Source: Kiloniellales bacterium
Lineage (GTDB): Bacteria; Pseudomonadota; Alphaproteobacteria; Kiloniellales; JAKSDN01
Reading direction: 5' to 3'
DNA length: 15,456 nucleotides
Assembly: GCA_022360075.1 (NCBI GenBank)
Contig: JAKSDN010000489.1
Span: forward strand, 1-15,456
The notes under the pieces were generated by a model, which was not told the DNA's origin, ran no database searches, and worked only from the letters and a program-made list of their open reading frames with translations. A program made the position numbers and the translations under genes. Shown here one piece after another: positions 1 to 5,838 of the stretch (the first letter of the stretch is position 1; each line of letters begins with the position of its first letter).

Positions 1-36
1 GAACAAAGTTAAGCAGCGGGATTTTCGCCGACCAGA

Positions 37-53
37 CATGCGATAGACGCATG
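37..53. other. Short perfect inverted repeat 3' of csaA
   Basis: CATGCG at 37-42 and CGCATG at 48-53 are exact reverse complements around the 5-base loop ATAGA. The repeat lies about 40 bases past the csaA stop codon in that gene's direction of transcription. It could be a transcript-end hairpin, but no T-run follows on either strand, so it does not qualify as a standard intrinsic terminator. Bases 1-94 hold no gene that I can support. Confidence 0.2.
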
Positions 54-94
54 GACTGTGAGGTTATCGAGGGACGGGATCCGCCGGCGCCGAC

Positions 95-451
95 TCAGTA
101 CAGGCGACCGCCGTTCGGCACGTCGCGCTCCGGCCGCACCATGACGACATCGCCTTCGCCATCGGGAAAGCCGAGCACCAGAACCTCCGACATGAACTTG
201 CCGATCTGCTTGGGCGGAAAGTTGACGACGGCGGCGACCTGGCGGCCGACGAGCTCGTCGCGGGCATAGTGGCGGGTGACTTGGGCGGAGCTCTTCTTGA
301 CGCCGATCTCCTCGCCCAAGTCGATCCATAGCTTGAAGGCCGGGCGGCGGGCCTCGGGAAAGTCCTCTACCCGCGTGATGGTGCCGACCCGGATGTCGAC
401 CTTGAGGAAGTCTTCGAAGCTGATGGTTTTGCTCGGCCGTTCGTCAGCCAT
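95..451 (-). CDS. csaA: tRNA-binding / export-related chaperone CsaA
   Basis: This is a single-domain OB-fold protein of 118 residues, close to the roughly 110 usual for CsaA. The family binds tRNA as a dimer and was described as a chaperone linked to protein export in Bacillus subtilis; it resembles the C-terminal tRNA-binding domain of methionyl-tRNA synthetase and Trbp111. Family hallmarks are visible: [14 protein letters not shown] near residues 12-25, [10 protein letters not shown] near 32-41, the KKSSAQVT stretch near 52-59, [11 protein letters not shown] near 73-83 and the closing VPNGGRL. The start is ATG with AAGGA about 8 bases upstream. It is the last gene of the leftward block, separated from the phasin by 298 bases, so it probably has its own promoter. 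Family identity is secure; the physiological role (tRNA handling or export) is not. Confidence 0.93.
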   Translation of the reverse strand: MADERPSKTISFEDFLKVDIRVGTITRVEDFPEARRPAFKLWIDLGEEIGVKKSSAQVTRHYARDELVGRQVAAVVNFPPKQIGKFMSEVLVLGFPDGEGDVVMVRPERDVPNGGRLY

Positions 452-749
452 CTCTGCGTCCTTCGTCCCTGTTTCAGACGGACCACGGCGCGAAGGGAAT
501 CGCGCAAAGAACTCTCACCAGAACTGGGGTGTTCGTGTGTCGGTGGCAGCGCCGGCCGGCTCGGGTGGCCGACACAGGGAGCGGACGCTATCACTGCGCC
601 GCAGGGGCGACAAGTCGGCCCGAAACGCAAAACGGGCCGCCTCTCCTGGCAGCCCGCCCAATCCCCGACCTCGGTCTTCGGGAACGATCGTTCCGTCGCG
701 CGGCGCCCCCCGCACCCCGACCGGATAGGCCCCGCCCCCGTCTTCGGAC
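452..749. other. 298-bp intergenic region with palindromes, no gene supported
   Basis: This gap lies between the csaA start and the phasin stop, both on the minus strand, so it should hold the phasin transcript end and the csaA promoter. It holds a perfect 7-bp stem (616-622 with 633-639, arms CGGCCCG/CGGGCCG, 10-base A-rich loop) and a perfect 14-bp palindrome GGAACGATCGTTCC at 681-694. The word GTCTTCGG occurs twice, at 674-681 and 740-747. Neither hairpin is followed by a T-run. Open frames here show no recognisable protein and are read as chance frames in GC-rich DNA. Confidence 0.5.
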
Positions 750-1208
750 TTACTTGCCCTTGCCGGAGGTCTCGATCGCCGACTTGAACTCGTCGAGGCT
801 CTCGGTGAAGCGCTTGTTCAGCACGTCGGCGGCCTCGGCCTGCGACTTGGCGCCCATCTCGGCCAGCTCGCGCAAGTTGGCGAGCGCGGCCTCGTAGCTC
901 TCCTTCATGAGCTCGGCCTGCTTCGCCAGCTTCAGCTCCGGGCTGCCGCCGTTCGCGAAGTGCTGGAAGGCCTTGCCCATCTCTTCGACGGCCTGGCGGG
1001 TGATCTCGGCCTGGCGCTGAGCCAAGGCCTGGGCGCCCTCGAAGGCGACCTTGTTGGCCGTGGTCAGGGCCTCGATGTTCTTGCGCTGGGCTTCGAACAG
1101 CGCGCCGTTGCCGACTCCCGGCATGACGAAGTTCTTCATGACCTTCTCGAAATCCGCGAACTCCGAGAGGTTCATCTCGAAGGGATTGTACCCCGTGGTG
1201 CTAGCCAT
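750..1208 (-). CDS. Phasin family protein (PHA granule coat)
   Basis: This 152-residue, helix-rich protein matches the phasin family, which coats polyhydroxyalkanoate granules in the cytoplasm and limits their coalescence. Visible features are the N-terminal FADFEKVMKNF segment, the typical FEAQRKNIEALTTANKVAFEG stretch (split here as FEAQRKNIEAL then TTANKVAFEG), then a long Ala/Glu/Gln-rich amphipathic helix with AQRQAEITRQ, and a C-terminal LNKRFTESLDEFKSAI. It has no signal peptide or membrane segment. The frame could open 15 codons upstream, but those residues are unlike any phasin, and the chosen ATG has GGAG 8 bases upstream. A promoter and a PhaR-like operator lie just upstream (1238-1304). 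The TetR gene upstream is 117 bases away, so the two are likely transcribed separately. Length and composition are normal for the family. Confidence 0.93.
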   Translation of the reverse strand: MASTTGYNPFEMNLSEFADFEKVMKNFVMPGVGNGALFEAQRKNIEALTTANKVAFEGAQALAQRQAEITRQAVEEMGKAFQHFANGGSPELKLAKQAELMKESYEAALANLRELAEMGAKSQAEAADVLNKRFTESLDEFKSAIETSGKGK

Positions 1209-1237
1209 TTTTGATGCTCCGACGCATGAGTGGAAAT

Positions 1238-1252
1238 TGTTGCACCGCAACA
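1238..1252. promoter_or_regulatory. Candidate PhaR operator (TGTTGC-N3-GCAACA)
   Basis: TGTTGC and GCAACA form a perfect 6-bp inverted repeat around ACC, centred 38 bases upstream of the phasin start codon. It sits where transcription from the proposed phasin promoter would begin. PhaR, the PHA-responsive repressor of alphaproteobacterial phasin genes, is known to bind TGC-rich sites of the TGC-N3-GCA type. A second, weaker copy, TGC-GCC-GCA, is at 1296-1304 just upstream of the -35 box. The repeat and its position are seen; PhaR binding is inferred from family knowledge. phaR itself is not in the window. Confidence 0.6.
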
Positions 1253-1258
1253 TTCGGC

Positions 1259-1287
1259 TATATGCGCCGGCTTCCAGTCAGGGTCAA
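1259..1287 (-). promoter_or_regulatory. Putative sigma-70-type promoter of the phasin gene
   Basis: On the minus strand, TTGACC (-35, plus-strand 1282-1287) and CATATA (-10, plus-strand 1259-1264) are separated by exactly 17 bases. The -35 matches TTGACA at five of six positions; the -10 is weaker, although overlapping words such as TATAGC offer alternatives. The predicted start of transcription falls near 1252, inside the palindrome at 1238-1252, which suits repression by a bound protein. Confidence 0.45.
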
Positions 1288-1325
1288 GGGCTTTTTGCGC
1301 CGCAGCAGAATTGACGTAGCGCGTC

Positions 1326-1958
1326 TCAGCCGGAGGCGCCCTCGGGGCTCTCCGCGCCGTCCGCTCCGGTTGCCGAGCCGCGACGTCGGAAGGGCCGCAG
1401 CTCGGCGAAGCCCTCCACGCGGCGCAGGTAGCCATCGAGGGCCGCCATTGTCTTGGCCATGTCCGCGCTCTCGTCTCGCAGCCACACCCTGAGGGTGGCC
1501 AGGTAGATCGCCATCAGGCCCTTGACCCGAAGCAAGCCGCGCAGCCCGCCGGTCGACAGGCCAGCCGCCTCGAGCATCAGGGCCATCGAGCGGCGCAGCG
1601 TGCCGGCGGTCGCACAGGCCGAGAGTGGGTCGCGCGACTGATCGAGGGCGATGTTGCCGATCGCCTCCTTGTAAGGTTGGAGGTAATCGAAGCGCCGCAT
1701 GAGCACGTCGAAGATCCGGTCCCGCGCATTGCCCTCCAGCTCTTCGAGTTCCTCGTCGGCGAGCACGGCGGCGTCGACCTGGCGGCTGAGGCCGCGCAGG
1801 ATCGCCGCCTTCGAGGAGAACAGCGGATAGACCTTGGACAGCGGCAGCTCGGCGGCCTGGGCGATCTCGGCCAAGGAGAGATCGCGCCAGCCCTGCTCGG
1901 CCGCGAGCCGCATCGCGCTGTCGATGACGTGCTTGGGGATGTCGGCCTTCTTGACCAT
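1326..1958 (-). CDS. TetR/AcrR-type transcriptional regulator
   Basis: This 210-residue protein has a TetR-type N-terminal DNA-binding domain: a first helix (HVIDSAMRLAAEQGW, residues 10-24), then LSLAEIAQAAELPLSKVYPLFSSKAAIL as a helix-turn-helix at about 28-54. The C-terminal two thirds are helical and would form the ligand and dimer domain. The segment around residues 140-182 (RGLLRVKGLMAIYLATLRVWLRDE, then a final helix with DMAKTMAALDGYL) is recognisable from other alphaproteobacterial regulators of unknown ligand. It also recalls the C-terminal region of the TetR-fold ubiquinone protein COQ9, a similarity I would not press. The tail (about 190-210) is low-complexity Gly/Ala/Ser/Glu. The ATG start has an AGGTG-like ribosome site. 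It lies between the YbaK-type gene (102 bases upstream) and the phasin. Control of the phasin is possible but unproven. Confidence 0.82.
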   Translation of the reverse strand: MVKKADIPKHVIDSAMRLAAEQGWRDLSLAEIAQAAELPLSKVYPLFSSKAAILRGLSRQVDAAVLADEELEELEGNARDRIFDVLMRRFDYLQPYKEAIGNIALDQSRDPLSACATAGTLRRSMALMLEAAGLSTGGLRGLLRVKGLMAIYLATLRVWLRDESADMAKTMAALDGYLRRVEGFAELRPFRRRGSATGADGAESPEGASG

Positions 1959-2060
1959 GGCACCTGAGCCATCACGGTGGAGGTCGCGCGAGCGCGGAGC
2001 GCCCCGGCTGGATCGTCCTCAGACTACACCGGGATCGGGCCGTCTGCCAGGCGCCGGCCC

Positions 2061-2555
2061 TCACGCCGCCTTCACGTCGGCGACTTGTCCGGCGGTCATC
2101 TGCGGGAGATCCGACGGCGCCAGCTTGAACACGGCATTGGGCGTGCCGGCCGCCGCCCAGATCTCGTCGAAGGCCAGGAGATCCTCGTCGATCAGCACGA
2201 CCGGCGCCTCGCTGTGGCCGAGCGGCGGCACACCGCCGATCGCGAAGCCCGTCTTGGCCCGTACGAAGGCCGCATCTGCGCGGCCGATCTTCTCGCCGAG
2301 CAGCGCGGAGACCTTGGACTCGCTGACGCGGTTCGCGCCGCTGGCGACGATCAGGACCGAACGGTCGCTCTCGACCGCCCGGAAAACCAGAGACTTGGCG
2401 ATCTGCGCGACATCGCAACCGATCGCCGCAGCGGCCTCCGCGGAAGTGCGGGTGCTCTCCGGGAACTCGCGGACCTCGAAGCCGAAGCCGAGGGCCGCCA
2501 AGGCCGACTCGACCCGGGCCGCGGCGCCCTTCAAGCCGCTCGGCGACTCAGGCAT
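2061..2555 (-). CDS. YbaK/ProX-type aminoacyl-tRNA deacylase
   Basis: This 164-residue protein of the YbaK/EbsC fold belongs to the family of free-standing editing domains that hydrolyse mischarged tRNAs, often Cys- or Ala-tRNA(Pro). Family marks are ESTRTSAEAA near residue 33, the VAQIAKSLVFR segment with the conserved lysine (residue 54, equivalent to the catalytic-site Lys of E. coli YbaK), the TGFAIGGVPPLGH motif, and the closing WAAAGTPNAVFKL. I cannot say which editing subclass it is, so no gene symbol is given. I chose the ATG at 2555; a GTG at 2564 would add three residues, and neither has a convincing Shine-Dalgarno. From the ATG, the gene overlaps the proC stop by 8 bases, suggesting translational coupling. 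Pairing a proline biosynthesis enzyme with a possible tRNA(Pro) proofreader makes biological sense but is an inference. Confidence 0.9.
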   Translation of the reverse strand: MPESPSGLKGAAARVESALAALGFGFEVREFPESTRTSAEAAAAIGCDVAQIAKSLVFRAVESDRSVLIVASGANRVSESKVSALLGEKIGRADAAFVRAKTGFAIGGVPPLGHSEAPVVLIDEDLLAFDEIWAAAGTPNAVFKLAPSDLPQMTAGQVADVKAA

Positions 2556-3369
2556 CGAGCTCACGGCTGCGCCGGGTGGCCTCGGCGATGGCGCGGGTCA
2601 TCAGCGCCTGCAAGCCGTCCGGCGCCATCAGGACCTTCAGCGCCTCCAGGGTCGTGCCGCCGGGGCTCGTCACGTTCTCGCGCAGCCTCGCCGCCGGCTG
2701 ATCGGAGAGCCGGGCCAGCTCGCCCGCGCCGGTCACCGTGACCCGCGAGAGCTGCATCGCGAGCTCGGCGGGCAAGCCAGCCTCCACCCCGGCCTGGGCC
2801 AGGGTCTCGATAAGCAGAAACACGTAGGCCGGGCCGCCGCCGGAGACCGCGGTGACGGGGTCCATCAGCGCCTCGTCCTCGATCCAGGCGACCTCGCCGA
2901 CCGCCGACAGCAGGCGGCCGCTGGCCGCCCTCTGTGCCTCGTTGGCCCTGGCGTTGCCGACCAGCACGCTGATCCCGCGCCCGACCGCGGCCGGCGTGTT
3001 CGGCATGGCGCGGACGACCGCCGCGGCGCCGCCCAGCTTCGCCTCGAAGTAGCCGATGCTCTTGCCCGCGGCGATCGACAGGAAGACCGTCTCCGGTCCC
3101 ATGAAGCGCGCGCAGGCCTCGATCACCGGGTCCATCTGCTGCGGCTTGACCGCCAGGACCACAACGGCGGGCGCGAAGGCGTCGGGCACGGCCTCGACGC
3201 TTTCCCGGACCTTCACGCCTTTGGCGGAGAGCGCCTGTGCCGCCGCCGCGAACGGCTCGACCACCTGGACGGCCTGCACATCGAGGCCACCATCGAGCCA
3301 GCCCGACAGCAGTGCGCCGCCCATCTTGCCGCAGCCGATCAGAAGCAGACTCTGCCCGCTGGCCAACAT
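2548..3369 (-). CDS. proC: Pyrroline-5-carboxylate reductase
   Basis: ProC catalyses the last step of proline synthesis, NAD(P)H-dependent reduction of 1-pyrroline-5-carboxylate to L-proline, in the cytosol. The 273-residue length is normal. Visible features are the Rossmann motif IGCGKMGGALL (residues 11-21), AVKPQ (73-77), the MPNTPA motif (122-127), the SGGGPAY motif (176-182) that starts the helical dimerisation and active-site domain, and the P5CR signature around SPGGTT (235-240). The ATG is preceded by GAGGT about 7 bases upstream. The gene follows the YbjN-domain gene after 45 bases and overlaps the deacylase gene, so the three probably form one leftward operon. Nothing suggests damage or transfer. 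Confidence 0.97.
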   Translation of the reverse strand: MLASGQSLLLIGCGKMGGALLSGWLDGGLDVQAVQVVEPFAAAAQALSAKGVKVRESVEAVPDAFAPAVVVLAVKPQQMDPVIEACARFMGPETVFLSIAAGKSIGYFEAKLGGAAAVVRAMPNTPAAVGRGISVLVGNARANEAQRAASGRLLSAVGEVAWIEDEALMDPVTAVSGGGPAYVFLLIETLAQAGVEAGLPAELAMQLSRVTVTGAGELARLSDQPAARLRENVTSPGGTTLEALKVLMAPDGLQALMTRAIAEATRRSRELDA

Positions 3370-3414
3370 GGTGGGACCTCTACACTGGTTGGGTTCCGCG
3401 GGATTCTCGGCCGA

Positions 3415-3915
3415 TCACGCCTCGCCCTGCGGCTCCAGGGCCACGCACTGCAGAGCATCGGCCACCGGCCGGCCGGCCCAGACCACGAGCTGCAGGGCCG
3501 GGTAGAAGCGCTCGCACTCGACCACGGCGGTATCGAGCAGATCCTCGAACTGCTCGACCGAGGCGCCGCGCAGGCCGCGCAGCGGCACCGTGTGCCGGAA
3601 CAGAGGCACGCCCTCCTCGGCCGTCAGCTCGAAATGCCCGAGCCAGAGGGTCTCGTTGATTGCGGCGAGCAACTGGTTCACCTGGGGCCGCTTGGCCTGA
3701 GGCACCTTGTGCTCGAAGTGACAGGAAAACAGAACCGCCGCCACCTCGGCCTGCCAGAGGAAGCACATGGTGTAGTCGCACCACTGGCCCGCGACCTCGA
3801 TCATCAGCTCGGTATCGGAGCAGCGCTCGAAGGGCCAGCCATTGGCCCCCACCATTTCTTCCAGCAGATCCAAGGGGTTCGATCTCGGCTCCTGCTCGAA
3901 GGCCAACATCTCCAT
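3415..3915 (-). CDS. YbjN-domain protein, function unclear
   Basis: This 166-residue soluble protein belongs to the YbjN family, a type III secretion chaperone-like fold found in most alphaproteobacteria and often beside proC. Recognisable points are NPLDLLEEMVGANGWPFERC near residues 13-32 (written here as one run of 20), the WCDYTMCFLWQ strand pair, FSCHFEHKVPQ, the INETLWLGHFEL segment and the C-terminal LLDTAVVECERFYPALQLV helix. E. coli YbjN overexpression alters motility and stress phenotypes, but no biochemical activity is settled. The first ATG is used; a second Met two codons later is equally possible. AAGGGAG lies 9-10 bases upstream. It probably heads the YbjN-ProC-deacylase operon, with its promoter in the 297-bp gap upstream. 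Confidence 0.85.
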   Translation of the reverse strand: MEMLAFEQEPRSNPLDLLEEMVGANGWPFERCSDTELMIEVAGQWCDYTMCFLWQAEVAAVLFSCHFEHKVPQAKRPQVNQLLAAINETLWLGHFELTAEEGVPLFRHTVPLRGLRGASVEQFEDLLDTAVVECERFYPALQLVVWAGRPVADALQCVALEPQGEA

Positions 3916-4212
3916 ACGTGACGTCTCCCTTCCCGAAGCCGCTACCGGGCCGCAAGACGCGTCAGCGGGCCCGATATATCGTCTGCGAGCCGATTCGACC
4001 CACGAGATCTAGCGTGCCAAATCTGATTCCGCGATGCAACCGGGGAATGGGCGGATCTGTGGGCAAAGCCATCCGCCGAGCCCGATGACATCGCACAGCC
4101 GCCGAACCGCGGCCGTTTCGACACGCCTTCGTCACGGTCCTGTCACAAGAGGTGGGGATCGGGCGGGCGCAGCGGCAAATCACCTCGTGGTGAGGCTCCG
4201 ACCGCGCGAATC
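3916..4212. other. 297-bp intergenic region, probable operon promoter and ubiK transcript end
   Basis: On the minus strand this spans the 3' side of ubiK and the 5' side of the YbjN gene. Just past ubiK, TCACC (4180-4184) and GGTGA (4189-4193) form a 5-bp stem with loop TCGT. On the minus strand it is followed by only TTTG, so it is at best a weak terminator. An AT-rich palindrome GATATATC at 3973-3980, about 60 bases upstream of the YbjN start, could hold a -10 element, but I find no matching -35 box. No convincing protein or RNA gene is seen. Confidence 0.4.
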
Positions 4213-4533
4213 TCAGCCCGAATCCGTGCCGTCGGCCGTTGCGCTCGGCGCCTTGCTCGCCTTGGCGGCCTTGGCGCTCGGCTTCCGCTTGGCAAGCTGA
4301 GCCTCCAGCGCCGCCAGGCGCTCGGCGAGTTCTTCCTGCTCTTCGCGCGCTTTGACCGCCATCGCGCGGACCGCATCGAACTCCTCGCGGGTGACGAGGT
4401 CCATTCGGGCCAGCACCCGCTCGAACTGCTCCCTGAGCCGCGCCTCGATCTCGCCGCGCATGCCGCTCGCCACACCGAGCGCACCGCCTGCCACGCGCGC
4501 CAGATCGTCCAGCAACCGGTTTTGTGTCTGCAT
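4213..4533 (-). CDS. ubiK: UbiK-type ubiquinone biosynthesis accessory factor (BMFP domain)
   Basis: This 106-residue protein is of the BMFP/YqiC family. In E. coli, UbiK helps the late, aerobic steps of ubiquinone synthesis as part of the soluble Ubi complex, and family members bind membranes as coiled-coil trimers. Seen here: MQTQNRLLDDLARVAGGALG at the N-terminus, an amphipathic helix with MRGEIEARLREQFERVLARM, the family's DLVTREEFDAVRAMAVKARE segment, then a heptad-like coiled coil (EELAERLAALEAQLAKRK) and a Lys/Ala/Ser tail. The minus-strand word TATAGC at 4574-4579 could be its -10 element, giving a leader of roughly 35 bases, but no good -35 accompanies it. In many alphaproteobacteria this gene sits divergently next to lgt; here two thioesterase genes and hldD lie between. 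Confidence 0.88.
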   Translation of the reverse strand: MQTQNRLLDDLARVAGGALGVASGMRGEIEARLREQFERVLARMDLVTREEFDAVRAMAVKAREEQEELAERLAALEAQLAKRKPSAKAAKASKAPSATADGTDSG

Positions 4534-4643
4534 CCCGTCGATCCCGAGGCCGATCCCGTGAGTGCCGGCACCCGCTATAGCATGGCCGGGACGAGAAAGG
4601 AAAACACGGCAGCACAGCGAGCGGCATCAGCCGATGTCAGTGA

Positions 4644-4769
4644 TTCGACACTGAGAGCACAGAGGAGGCACAGAGACCACAGAGCTAGCCCTCGCCCAGA
4701 ACCGGCCGAATACGGACACCACTGCCCGTGCGGTCGGAAATTGAGAATCTCAGTGTTCTCTGTGTCGAA
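4644..4769. repeat. Imperfect inverted repeat with CACAGAG motifs
   Basis: The 21-base arms at 4644-4664 and 4749-4769 match as reverse complements at 18 of 21 positions, sharing TTCGACAC at their outer ends. The left side also carries three direct copies of CACAGAG, at 4658-4664, 4669-4675 and 4678-4684. The core between the arms is about 84 bases and encodes nothing I recognise. The composition (runs of AGAG/CAC) is unlike the surrounding coding DNA. It resembles interspersed CACAGAG-rich intergenic repeats that I recall from various bacterial genomes; it could also be the ends of a small non-autonomous element. Confidence 0.55.
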
Positions 4770-4796
4770 CCCGAGTTCAGCCCAAGGACCCGACGA

Positions 4797-5252
4797 CTAC
4801 GAACGCACACGCCGGGCCGTCGGTGAGATCAGGAAGTGGGCGTGGGCGCGCGCGACCGGGCGGGCCGGGTCGTCCTGCCAGGCCTCGACGGTGACGTTGG
4901 CGACGCGGCGGCCGAGCCGGGTCACCTCCCCGGCCGCGAAGCTCTCGAGCGGCCCTGCCGAGCGCAGATAGTCGACGGTCAGCGACACGCTGCGCGGGAT
5001 CGCCAGGCTCTCCATGCTCCACCAAAGCTGGAAGGTGGCGGCCAGGTCGAGAAAGGCCCCGACCACGCCGCCGTGCAAGGCCGGCAGCGCGGGATTGCCG
5101 AGGTGCGCGCGGCGATGCGGCAGACGGGTGACGACGCGGCCCTCCCGCAGATCCAGCGTGACGCCCAGATGCCGGGCAAAGGGAACGATCTCGGCCAAGC
5201 CGGCCGGATCGCCGACGCTGCGGACCGCCTCGACACGGTCCAGAAGATTCAT
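4797..5252 (-). CDS. PaaI-type hotdog-fold thioesterase (downstream of the pair)
   Basis: This 151-residue single hotdog domain of the PaaI/YdiI type probably hydrolyses acyl- or aryl-CoA thioesters in the cytosol. The signature ALHGGVVGAFLDLAATF spans about residues 58-74, with the conserved His-Gly-Gly at 60-62 and the Asp at 69 that usually acts as the catalytic acid/base. SVSLTVDYLRSA and the later AEAW/FLISP-like strands complete the fold. Its ATG overlaps the stop codon of the upstream thioesterase gene in an ATGA arrangement, so the two are surely co-translated. The substrate cannot be read from the sequence. Confidence 0.87.
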   Translation of the reverse strand: MNLLDRVEAVRSVGDPAGLAEIVPFARHLGVTLDLREGRVVTRLPHRRAHLGNPALPALHGGVVGAFLDLAATFQLWWSMESLAIPRSVSLTVDYLRSAGPLESFAAGEVTRLGRRVANVTVEAWQDDPARPVARAHAHFLISPTARRVRS

Positions 5253-5707
5253 GCCCCCGCCTCGGCATCGGTGAGCATGAAGGTTCCGGTGGCGAGGGCC
5301 ACGGGGACCTCGGGATCGGCCTGGTAGACCTTGGCCCGGACGAAGACCACGTGACGCGTGCGCTGCAGGCAGCGGGCCTCGACGAAGAGGTCTTGGCCGG
5401 CCAGGGCCGGCCTGAGGAAATCCATCCGCAGGTCGAGGGTCGCCACCGTCCGCGGCGCCGGCCAGACGGTCATGGCGAGAAAACCGCAGGCCGTGTCGGC
5501 CAGGCTGGTCACGGCCCCGCTATGCAGCAGCTCGGCCTCGCTGTCGCCGATCAGGCAGGGCCGATAGGGCAGCCGCAGCGTCAGACGTTCGGGCGCCGTC
5601 TCGACGACGGCGACGCCCATCTCCTCGAGGTGCGGCACCGGTGCGCCGAAGACCTGGCGCGCGGTCGCCGTCAAAGCGTCTTCGTCCGTCTTTGCCGTCA
5701 TCCCCAT
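5249..5707 (-). CDS. PaaI-type hotdog-fold thioesterase (first of the pair)
   Basis: This 152-residue hotdog domain is a paralogue of the gene that follows it. The signature LLHSGAVTSLADTACGF is at about residues 60-76, with His62 and Asp71 as likely active-site residues; VATLDLRMDFLRPA and the VALATGTFMLTDA end strand are typical. An alternative Met lies two codons downstream of the chosen ATG. The first His-Gly-Gly has become His-Ser-Gly, which is common in the wider family. It starts the leftward block, 131 bases from the divergent hldD gene. On the minus strand TTGTCT (plus-strand 5769-5774) is a possible -35, but the -10 is poor. The substrate is unknown; the pair may form a mixed oligomer. 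Confidence 0.87.
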   Translation of the reverse strand: MGMTAKTDEDALTATARQVFGAPVPHLEEMGVAVVETAPERLTLRLPYRPCLIGDSEAELLHSGAVTSLADTACGFLAMTVWPAPRTVATLDLRMDFLRPALAGQDLFVEARCLQRTRHVVFVRAKVYQADPEVPVALATGTFMLTDAEAGA

Positions 5708-5802
5708 GCCCAGCGTCGGTGCGGCGCCGCCGCGACTGCGGCCCCTGGTTAGACGATCCCCGCTGTCGAGACAAACCCGCGGGCGGCGGGCCCCGGCACG
5801 CC

Positions 5803-5832
5803 TTGCCGCGGCCCGCGCCCGGCCACTATAAG
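5803..5832 (+). promoter_or_regulatory. Putative hldD promoter implying a leaderless mRNA
   Basis: TTGCCG (5803-5808) and TATAAG (5827-5832) are 18 bases apart. The -10 matches TATAAT at five of six positions and stands out in this GC-rich spacer. Transcription would begin about 7 bases past the -10, at or next to the A of the hldD ATG at 5839. The overlapping AAGGGG (5830-5835) could instead serve as a ribosome site, though it is only 3 bases from the ATG; an upstream promoter would then be needed. Confidence 0.5.
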
Positions 5833-5838
5833 GGGCCC

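Noticed and set aside
681..694. GGAAC as the -35 of an EcfG-type stress promoter
   Set aside because: The word occurs on both strands of the palindrome, but no GTT-type -10 follows at 16-18 bases on either.
1834..3921. A 695-codon open frame on the plus strand
   Set aside because: It lies antisense to the deacylase, proC and YbjN genes, which have clear family motifs. Its translation is His/Arg/Gly-rich without a recognisable domain, as expected for shadow frames in GC-rich DNA.
4180..4193. Hairpin past ubiK as an intrinsic terminator
   Set aside because: The stem is only 5 bp and followed by TTTG rather than a T-run, so it is mentioned only as a weak possibility.
5641..5838. Upstream extension of hldD by 66 codons
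   Set aside because: It overlaps the divergent thioesterase gene, and the residues do not resemble HldD, whose N-terminus is fixed by the nucleotide-binding motif.
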